A stretch of 64,000 nt of DNA from Gigaspora margarita (lineage: Eukaryota > Glomeromycota > Glomeromycetes > Diversisporales > Gigasporaceae): NCBI GenBank assembly GCA_009809945.1, contig WTPW01000019.1, forward strand, positions 614,391 to 678,390. Direction: 5' to 3'. The notes beneath the pieces were generated by a model, which worked only from the letters and a program-made list of their open reading frames with translations, did not search any database and was not told where the DNA came from. This document shows, in pieces, positions 57,060 to 64,000 of the stretch. Each line of letters starts with the position of its first letter. Position 1 is the first letter of the stretch. Position numbers and translations under genes: made by a program.

Positions 57060-58311
57060 TAATATGTAAGCTACCAACTGTTAAATATCTATATTAATAT
57101 TAGTTGGAGCTAATAATTGAAAGCTATAGAACTAGTCACCTGCACACTTATAATTATTTAAATGACTTTCTAAATTGGTTAGCTATATCGACATCCATTG
57201 AGTACCTTTTTTGTTAAAACAGAGTTTAGTGCTATTTGATGAATTTTTTTTGACCAAGCAATTAAAAGATTATCTATTTTGTCATGATACAGTAAGTATT
57301 TAATTAAATGTGCCTGTTCAAGTTGCAAATTATTTATAGCTATGTTTTCTATTCTAATTTTTTTATTATTAGAGGATAAGTAGCTGTATCTGTCCCATTA
57401 CCAGATCACTATCAAGAATTTCTTGAAATATTTGGCTACTCATAGTAGAAAGTGCCTCAATTCGAATTTTGTAGTAAACAGATTTTTTTGATACTGATTT
57501 TCTGTTTGTAATGCTACTTGGTAATCTCTGTAAAAAAAAAAAAAAAGCATTAACATTATCAGTTATATAAAATTAATATGAAATATTAATTTACCTTTAT
57601 TTCAAACTAGTAAGCGCACAACCTGAGCTATTAGCTAAACCATAATTTAGACTTTGTATTTCTGATAACATTTGCATTGTAACTATTAATTTATTTATAG
57701 TATATCCATATGATTGGACCGTTTGTGTAGAGGAATCACTACTTATCTCTCTAATTGTTACAAATAAGCCTTCAAGTATATCTTGAGATATTCTTCTTGG
57801 CTAAATTATTGTATCTGGCCAGTTACTAAGCACATATTCTACAATTTCAAAAAAACTATTAATTGACAAAATTAAATCAAACTAGTATTGAGCAAAGAAC
57901 TATTGGCTTGGGGGCTTTTTTTTATTATTATTCTGAATAAACTATTGTTTTATTTCTTTTAGAGTATTTAAACATAGGTCTTCAAGAGAGAATATACATA
58001 GTCAACTATATATGATATTATAATATATTCTTGCATAATTAATGAATATCTAAAATTTATCAAATTAATAATACAAGATAGTTCAAAATTCAAAATTCGA
58101 TATGTTAAATTTTCAATTTTGACTTGTATAAAATATTAATATAATATATAACCTGAATGCCATAAGAAATATTCTTTAATTCCAGAATTTTAGGTATTGC
58201 TTTTTTAACTTCTAATGACAATGTATGTTCTGTGAGACCTACCTTCATTTTGCTCCAAGGTGTAAGCTATATATGTCTTTTTGTTAGTTTAGCAGCCTTT
58301 GCCGTTATATG
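57060..58311 (-). pseudogene. P-element/THAP9-like transposase, C-terminal part
   Basis: Reading right to left, the segment begins directly at the hAT-like insertion with KAAKLTKRHI, a stop, then LTPWSKMKVGLTEHTLS (about 58258-58208). A possible intron follows. Next come NSFFEIVEYVLSNWPDTII and, after a stop, ISQDILEGLFVTIREISSD (about 57800-57744) and INKLIVTMQMLSEIQSLNYG. A probable intron with a long T tract and CAG acceptor ends at about 57522, followed by RLPSSITNRKSVSKKSVYYK.

The SQDxLExxFxxIR pattern followed by a helical region resembles the end of the RNase H-like region of P-element/THAP9 transposases, and the WSKM...LAxxTLS word the region before it. At least four stops make it inactive. 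The N-terminal side is at 63320-64000, beyond the insertion. Family assignment rests on motif memory. Confidence 0.6.
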
Positions 58312-58639
58312 CTTTATGGTAGAGATTGAATTCGAACATGATATGACCGATTGCTTGGTCAAATCAATCATAATCGATTATGAAATTTTTTGTTCGATCA
58401 TGATCGATCAAACTTAATGATTGATCATATCCTTTGATCGATCATAATCGATCAAAGGCTATAATTAATCATAAAGTTTAATCGATTACAATTAGAGATT
58501 TGAACTTGATGTGATCGATTTCAAAAGTTAGTTCGATTGATTATAATTTTTTGATCAATTAATGATCATAACCTTTAATTGATCATGATATAACCAATTA
58601 TGGTATAATTATTCGTATTTGTTATTCGAATAGTCGTAT

Positions 58640-59020
58640 TTGGCAAATCTTTGAATAATAGTTTAAAATGTTTCGAATAACTATTCGGCAAATAATATAA
58701 ATAATATATAGTTATTGCATGCAAAGCATGCAATAACTAGTATTTTATGGGCGATCCTGATTGATCAGTGATCCCAGCTAGTATAGCTGGGCCACTCGAA
58801 CAATTAGGATGAGAACATAAAATACGTAAAGTATCATGTGCTTAAAATCAGATTGGCTCTTCCAAGTGCTATTAAAGTATGATCTACCGCATAAGCGGCA
58901 GATCATACTTTTATAGCACTTGAAAGAGCCAATCTGATTTTAAGCACATGATATGGCAGTTATTGCTTTTATAGCATGCAATAACAGATTTATCCAATGC
59001 TTTATGACGATCAGCCAACT
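58640..59020. repeat. Palindromic segment inside the hAT-like element
   Basis: GTTATTGCATGCAAAGCATGCAATAAC lies near 58709. ATCATGTGCTTAAAATCAGA with TTGGCTCTT.CAAGTGCTAT (58829 onward) is mirrored at 58914-58955 around ATGATCTACCGC..GCGGCAGATCAT. This is a small foldback insertion of about 280 bp, perhaps bounded by GTTATTGCATGC words at both ends (58709 and 58966). Confidence 0.65.
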
Positions 59021-59029
59021 TTTTTAATA

Positions 59030-59720
59030 CGACTAAGTTTCGCTCAGCCCAAAAGAGTTTTAGAACCAAATGTTTAACTAAAAGTTTTTGCCCAGTTCAA
59101 ATCACAAATGACAATTCGAAAGGGCAATTTACTGTTGGATTCTGCTATAATAAAGCAAAGGCATAGACAAGAATGAAAAAAAGCGTTTGAGTATTTTTGA
59201 AATCAGCTAAAGGTGAAAGTTCAAATAGACAATTTATTGTTAGAATTGTTTATAACGAAGGCGTTTGACTGGTATTTAAAATCTATTGAATGTTTTACCC
59301 AGCCATAAATTATAGGAACAAAGTACAGATAAAGGTACTAATTTGATATTTCTTCTAATTATACACAATTTTAGAAAACAAAGTACTGAAGAAAATTTCG
59401 CCTGGTTATACAAATTCTGTGCCCCAAGATACGATAGCAGTAAATGTTTTGCCTGGTCTAATACAATTTTAGACCAAGTACTTGTAAGTATTTTGTGTAT
59501 TTTGTCCAGTCCACAAAATCTTAGAACCAAGGTTGTATAAATTTCGACTGCTCTAAAAGTATTGCAATTTTAAAATTTTAAGATACTAATAAATATTTTA
59601 TTTGGTCTTTGCAGTTTTAGATTTCAAGATGCGATTAAATGTTTCGCCTAGTCTAATACGGTCTGGAATTAGAGATATTAATTGTTTTTAATGGTCTGAC
59701 AATTTGGAACCCAAGATAAT
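59030..59720. repeat. Diverged tandem array, AAATGTTTTGCCTAGTCTAATAC-type unit
   Basis: Units of roughly 55-65 bases recur, with the words ACGA.TAAATGTTT(T/C)GCC, (C/T)AGTCTAATAC and ATTTTAGAACCAAG, at about 59030, 59090, 59280, 59390-59480, 59510 and 59625-59670. They make the 65- and 84-codon frames here, which I do not call as genes. Confidence 0.6.
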
Positions 59721-59837
59721 AATTGTATATAAATTAATGCAGTAAACCTTCCTGAAGTACAAGATTTTTTTATAAATTTTAAACTTTAAGAGTGATCATA
59801 ATTACAACACTATCCATTGTTCTGACCACGATGACCA

Positions 59838-59958
59838 CGATACTATCCATGATTCTGATCATAGTACTATCCATGATTCTGACCATGGTACTATCCATGA
59901 TTCTGATCATGGTACTATCCATGATTCTGACTACGATACTATTCATGACCATGATACT
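59838..59958 (+). repeat. 24-bp coding tandem repeat (TACTATCCATGATTCTGA..)
   Basis: Four close copies and one partial copy of TACTATCCATGATTCTGAYC plus four bases. Period 24 keeps the reading frame, giving an acidic His/Asp-rich octapeptide; the other plus frame gives a hydrophobic ILSMILIMVLS repeat, which I regard as the shadow. Confidence 0.92.
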
Positions 59959-60644
59959 GCTGAAAAGGATTCTTTAAATAGTGATTGCAATGTTAGCAAA
60001 GAAATTCAAATTCAAATAATGCAATTATCACTATAATTTTTTATTAACAAATTTATTTATTAATTTTTTTTTAGTTACCTAATGATGGTCCCAATTCACG
60101 TACTAAAAAAATAAGAACGATTAATTCTGAGTTTCAATTACATCAGCAAATTTTATATATAGATATATATCGATTACTAACCGATAAGATATATATCGAT
60201 TATCAACACCCCTATCAATAGAAATCGATAGTGATAGTAATCGATACATATCCGGTTAATCAATTACTATCGATAGTGATATCAATTAATAATTATTATA
60301 TTCACATAATCATGCTTTTTGAACATTTTACAGGTTTTTGCAAGTTTTTGCAAGTTAATTATAATTTTTATTTATTTATTATTATTATATAATATTTTAA
60401 TTTATTAAATATACAATAATCACAAGTTTTCACTATTTAATATAAAATTTTATTTTTTTATTATATATTATATTTTAAATATTACATATATTATATATTA
60501 TTATAAAAAAAATGACAAAAAAAAAATAAATCCAAAAAAACGAAACCAAAAAAAATTAAAAAAATGAAACCAAAAAAAATAAACTATTATATTCTTTATA
60601 TTCGCTCATATTCGCTTATATTCATTTATATTTGCTTATATTCG

Positions 60645-60705
60645 CTATTCTTGCAAAGTCCCAGAAAGTTAGGTCGTTTTCTTGCAAAGTTCCGAAAGAA
60701 GTAAG
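60645..60705 (-). repeat. Inverted copy of the CTTTGCAAGAAAAC module
   Basis: On the minus strand this reads CTTCTTTCGGAACTTTGCAA then GAAAACGACCTAACTTTC, the same module as at about 52985-53040, so a common repeat lies in both places. Confidence 0.65.
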
Positions 60706-60816
60706 GAATAAATAAAATAAAATAAAATTAAAAAAATAAGTAAAAAAAAACCAAACAAAAAACAAACCAAAAAAATAACAAAAAAAACAAAAACGAAAAA
60801 AAATAAACTTATATTT

Positions 60817-61685
60817 NNNNNNNNNNNNNNNNNNNNNNNNNNNNNNNNNNNNNNNNNNNNNNNNNNNNNNNNNNNNNNNNNNNNNNNNNNNNNNNNNNNN
60901 NNNNNNNNNNNNNNNNNNNNNNNNNNNNNNNNNNNNNNNNNNNNNNNNNNNNNNNNNNNNNNNNNNNNNNNNNNNNNNNNNNNNNNNNNNNNNNNNNNNN
61001 NNNNNNNNNNNNNNNNNNNNNNNNNNNNNNNNNNNNNNNNNNNNNNNNNNNNNNNNNNNNNNNNNNNNNNNNNNNNNNNNNNNNNNNNNNNNNNNNNNNN
61101 NNNNNNNNNNNNNNNNNNNNNNNNNNNNNNNNNNNNNNNNNNNNNNNNNNNNNNNNNNNNNNNNNNNNNNNNNNNNNNNNNNNNNNNNNNNNNNNNNNNN
61201 NNNNNNNNNNNNNNNNNNNNNNNNNNNNNNNNNNNNNNNNNNNNNNNNNNNNNNNNNNNNNNNNNNNNNNNNNNNNNNNNNNNNNNNNNNNNNNNNNNNN
61301 NNNNNNNNNNNNNNNNNNNNNNNNNNNNNNNNNNNNNNNNNNNNNNNNNNNNNNNNNNNNNNNNNNNNNNNNNNNNNNNNNNNNNNNNNNNNNNNNNNNN
61401 NNNNNNNNNNNNNNNNNNNNNNNNNNNNNNNNNNNNNNNNNNNNNNNNNNNNNNNNNNNNNNNNNNNNNNNNNNNNNNNNNNNNNNNNNNNNNNNNNNNN
61501 NNNNNNNNNNNNNNNNNNNNNNNNNNNNNNNNNNNNNNNNNNNNNNNNNNNNNNNNNNNNNNNNNNNNNNNNNNNNNNNNNNNNNNNNNNNNNNNNNNNN
61601 NNNNNNNNNNNNNNNNNNNNNNNNNNNNNNNNNNNNNNNNNNNNNNNNNNNNNNNNNNNNNNNNNNNNNNNNNNNNNNNNNNNNN
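60817..61685. other. Assembly gap (869 N)
   Basis: The gap is bounded by A/T-rich and GGGAGAGG-type low-complexity DNA within a nested element. Content unknown. Confidence 0.99.
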
Positions 61686-62409
61686 AAAAGGGAGAGGAGA
61701 AAAAAAAAGGGAGAGGGGGTAAAGTTCGTTCAAAACGGCCTTTTTTTTTTTTTTACCCGGTAATCTGGGATGAAATTTTTGTAATGTAGTCAAAACACTG
61801 TATAATCGTTAAAGATCTGTTAATTGTTATATATCGTTGTGGTCAAAACACTATGTAATCATTAAAGATCTGTTAATCGTTATATATTGTTTTAAATAAT
61901 TTTGATTATAATCGATTTGTAGATATATAACGATTTAATATAGAAAATGATATATATCGATTTAGATATATATCAATTTTTAGCCAGTTAATCGATAGAT
62001 ATCGTTATTTTTTAATCGATATAAAACGATTAACTGTTATATATCGATCAATATCTATATATAAAATTTCCTGATGTACCTCTAAGAGATAACACAAAGT
62101 TGAACTTACGATTACATATTAATGTGACAAAGAAAAACCTGACATCAGGTAGAAAAAGGTCTCTACGATGTACAAAATTAAGTTCACAAGGTGGGACTAC
62201 CATTATCAATAACTATTATATAAATGCAGATCATGTCACAATTAATAAATAAATAAGTATGTTACATGTATAAATGCTTAAAATATAAATGCAATATAGA
62301 TAAATAAAAATGCAGTCTATGTAAAATGCATAAAAAATGCAAGTGCAATGTGATTATAAAATACAAAAAAAGCCATAAAATAATTAATTTATTTTATAGG
62401 CTGATCATA

Positions 62410-62920
62410 GTAATAATTTAAAATAGATCGTTAAGATTCTTAACAATCTATTTTAGATTATTAAAAATAGATTGTTAAAAATCTTAATGATCTAAAATAG
62501 ATCATTAAGATTCTTAACGATCTATTTTTAAATTATTAAAATTCTTAATGATCTAAAATAGATCGTTAAGAATCTTAACGATCTATTTTAGATCATTAAG
62601 AACTTTATTGATTTAAAAATAGATTGTTAAGATTCTTAATGATCTATTTGTAAATCATTAAAATTCTTAATGATCTAAAATAGATCGTTAAGATTTTTAA
62701 TGATCTATTTTAGATCATTAATGATTTAAAAATAGATCATTAAGAAACTTAATGATCTAAAATAGATCATTAAGATTCTTAATGATCTATTTTTAAATTA
62801 TTAAGATTCTTAATAATCTAAAATAGTTCGTTAAGATTCTTAACGATCTATTTTTAAATCATTAAGATTCTTAATAATCTAAAATAGATTGTTAAGATTT
62901 TTAACGATCTATATTAAATT
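62410..62920. repeat. Self-complementary satellite, unit of about 40 bp
   Basis: About thirteen units alternate GATCTAAAATAGATCRTTAA and GATTCTTAACGATCTATTTT. Each unit is its own reverse complement to a large extent, so the 500-bp array can fold into a string of hairpins or one long hairpin. Units differ at a few positions (AGATCG, AGATCA, AGATTG). Confidence 0.92.
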
Positions 62921-63319
62921 CCAAGAGAGACCATCCCAAATTAGGAATTTACCCGAATCACCCGATCGTCACTTTTGTTATGTGAAAAATATCATATATT
63001 GATTAGCTAATAAAAATTGTAAATTAGATACAGATTTAATATACGATATGATCAGTCATAAATTGATCAATCTAAGCATATTGACCAATCAAAATACATG
63101 ATCGATCATGATCGATCATGTATTTTAACTGATTAAACGATTTTGACTGATTAAATAATTTTGACCGAATAAACGATTTTTATCGATCAAACGATTTTGA
63201 TCGATCAAATGATTTTGATCGATCAAAGCACATAATTGATCATAGATCAATTTATCTTGCGCATGTTCGATCAATAACTGAACACAAAAATTTGACTGAT
63301 TTCAATTTCTACTTTATGG

Positions 63320-64000
63320 TATGATCATATACTCCCCAAAAGTGCCCTAGCTAATTTTTCAATTATCAAACATTATTTTTCTTACATTTTTGGCTTCGTT
63401 ATTACCAGAATGATTTTTTGAAATATTATTTCTTAATTTTTTGAATACATGTATTGGATCATTTAAAAAAACCTATTTTTTATTCATTACAGGATTGACA
63501 ATAAGATGCCACATCCAATTTTTATTTTTATCATAAGCTGAATGAATATCACTAAATATATAATTTGTTTAGTAGTCTCAGTTATAATCTTGATATTTAT
63601 ATAAGGGCAGTGTTATTAATTACCTGATTATTTTTTATTAGAGGTCTACTCTTCCTCTCCCTTTTCTTAATATAAATTTGATCAGGTTTCTATATATAAT
63701 TTTTTACCCCTCTTTCTCTAAAAAATCATCTGATTTTTGTCACTTCTCTAACTATTTACTAGAGTTTCACTATATATTTTACCAGAATATCATTCATTGT
63801 CAATCATATTTTGAACCTTATACTGATTATTAATATGCCAAGTAGCTTTTGCTAGCATTGGGGGGTGTAAAGCAGCTCGTATAACATTGTGACAAGATAA
63901 CTTTATATCAAAAAGCTCAACTAAAAATTCAGTATACTCAAGATTGAAAGAAATTATTGTAGAAGGTTTATAACTTTTTTTTTCTGATTTATTTGATAGC
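63320..64000 (-). pseudogene. P-element/THAP9-like transposase, central part
   Basis: From the right window edge leftwards the frame reads ...FNLEYTEFLVELFDIKLSCH, RAALHPPMLAKATWHINNQY and MIDNE, then a stop and YSGKIYSETLVNS, where a 145-bp MITE (63605-63749) interrupts. Removing the MITE and one TAA keeps the frame open. After a one-base shift it continues SDIHSAYDKNKNWMWHLIV, NDPIHVFKKLRNNI (about 63463-63424) and VRKIMFDN, with a few stops, up to the hAT-like insertion at 63312.

The DPxHxxKxxRN word is what I would expect in P-element/THAP9 transposases. The gene continues beyond the window and, in the other direction, at 58311. Confidence 0.62.
63605..63749. mobile_element. Tourist-like MITE, family B, copy 4
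   Basis: GGGCAGTGTTATTAATTACC to TTTTTGTCACTTCTC, flanked by TAA at 63602-63604 and 63750-63752. It lies inside the transposase pseudogene and matches the copies at 32677, 34607 and 40997. Confidence 0.9.

Larger units (their letters stand above)
60154..62063. mobile_element. Nested inverted-repeat element containing an assembly gap
   Basis: TATATATAGATATATATCGA at the left and the complement TCGATCAATATCTATATATA at the right face each other, with AAATTT on both sides (60148-60153 and 62064-62069). Subterminal ATCGATTA / TAATCGAT and GATATATATCG words are dense at both ends. The interior carries T/G-rich DNA like that at 52.3-53.2 kb and the 869-base gap. The 374-codon frame through the gap is an artefact. 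Confidence 0.65.
59774..62248 (+). pseudogene. Spliced gene of unknown function inside the hAT-like element, interrupted
   Basis: Three plus-strand blocks look coding. Block 1 (about 59790-60030) contains four or five octapeptide repeats of the form TIHDSDHG encoded by 24-bp repeats, then AEKDSLNSDCNVSKEIQIQ. Block 2 (about 60075-60150), preceded by an acceptor-like TTTTTTTTAG, reads LPNDGPNSRTKKIRTINSEF. Block 3 (62070-62248) reads PDVPLRDNTKLNLRLHINVT, then KRSLRCTKLSSQGG and NNYYINADHVTIN before TAA.

Between blocks 2 and 3 lies an inserted element with an assembly gap (60154-62063). The frame does not rejoin exactly, so at least one indel exists. I recognise no domain. Its position between the hAT-like ends means it is either the element's own gene or captured host sequence. 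Confidence 0.5.
58312..63319. mobile_element. 4,992-bp hAT-like element with 8-bp TSD, split host gene
   Basis: The element itself is 58320-63311. It starts TAGAGATTGAATTC and ends with the complement of TAGAAATTGAAATC; CTTTATGG lies at 58312-58319 and 63312-63319. Removing it with one CTTTATGG joins the two halves of the P-like transposase in the same frame (...YDHTIKHITAKAA...). The ends resemble those of the 1.95-kb element at 40413.

Subterminal DNA on both sides is packed with GATCGATCA / TGATCGATC words (58345-58600 and 63060-63250). The interior holds parts of a gene on the plus strand, a nested element with an assembly gap, and a self-complementary satellite. No hAT transposase catalytic part is recognised, though it could lie in the gap. 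Confidence 0.85.

Noticed and set aside
59792..59977. 61-codon hydrophobic repeat protein (ILSMILIMVLS)
   Set aside because: It is the other frame of the 24-bp repeat; the acidic His/Asp frame continues into non-repeat coding-like sequence and is preferred.
60669..61793. 374-codon minus-strand open frame
   Set aside because: Most of it is the 869-base N gap; the ends are low-complexity A/T-rich DNA. It is not a gene.

Overview
The window looks like nuclear DNA of a very AT-rich, transposon-laden fungus. My best inference is an arbuscular mycorrhizal fungus (Glomeromycotina, Rhizophagus type). The reasons are the AT content, a Ser/Asn/Pro-rich disordered protein, a short GT-AG intron, and the density of nested non-autonomous transposons, tRNA-headed SINEs and decayed polymerase, protease and transposase genes. 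Species assignment is an inference; no rRNA or intact functional tRNA gene is present. Two runs of N (74 and 869 bases) are assembly gaps.

Layout. 0-14.5 kb: AT-rich intergenic DNA with two Tourist-like MITEs, a 515-bp minus-strand SINE, a hAT-like foldback and two more MITEs. 14.5-22.2 kb: the only convincingly intact gene (15098-17926, a 942-aa disordered protein) and a two-exon gene fragment on the minus strand (21644-22143). 22.6-28.9 kb: a nest of inverted-repeat elements, several with readable target-site duplications (TSDs). 29-36.6 kb: a decayed family-B DNA polymerase interrupted by at least four small elements, then a coiled-coil ORF and a basic ORF. 36.7-51.6 kb: long palindromic (foldback) elements, PIF/Harbinger-like MITEs, a 1.95-kb hAT-like element, a full-length 1,029-bp SINE and its truncated copy, and a retropepsin-like pseudogene. 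51.7-57 kb: simple repeats and more foldbacks. 57-64 kb: a P-element/THAP9-like transposase pseudogene on the minus strand, split by a 4,992-bp hAT-like element that carries parts of another gene, a further nested element and a self-complementary satellite.

How it works together. There is no operon or pathway here. The order of events can be read as layers. Non-autonomous elements with TWA, TA, TTAA, 8-bp or 9-bp TSDs land inside older elements, and in several places deleting one element plus one TSD copy rejoins an open frame or recreates a paralogous empty site. The best leads are a TIR-less ~236-bp element with 9-bp TSDs seen twice, a double-hairpin module shared by three MITEs, foldbacks targeting TTAA, a ~1-kb polyA SINE family, and the P-like locus opened by a hAT-like insertion.
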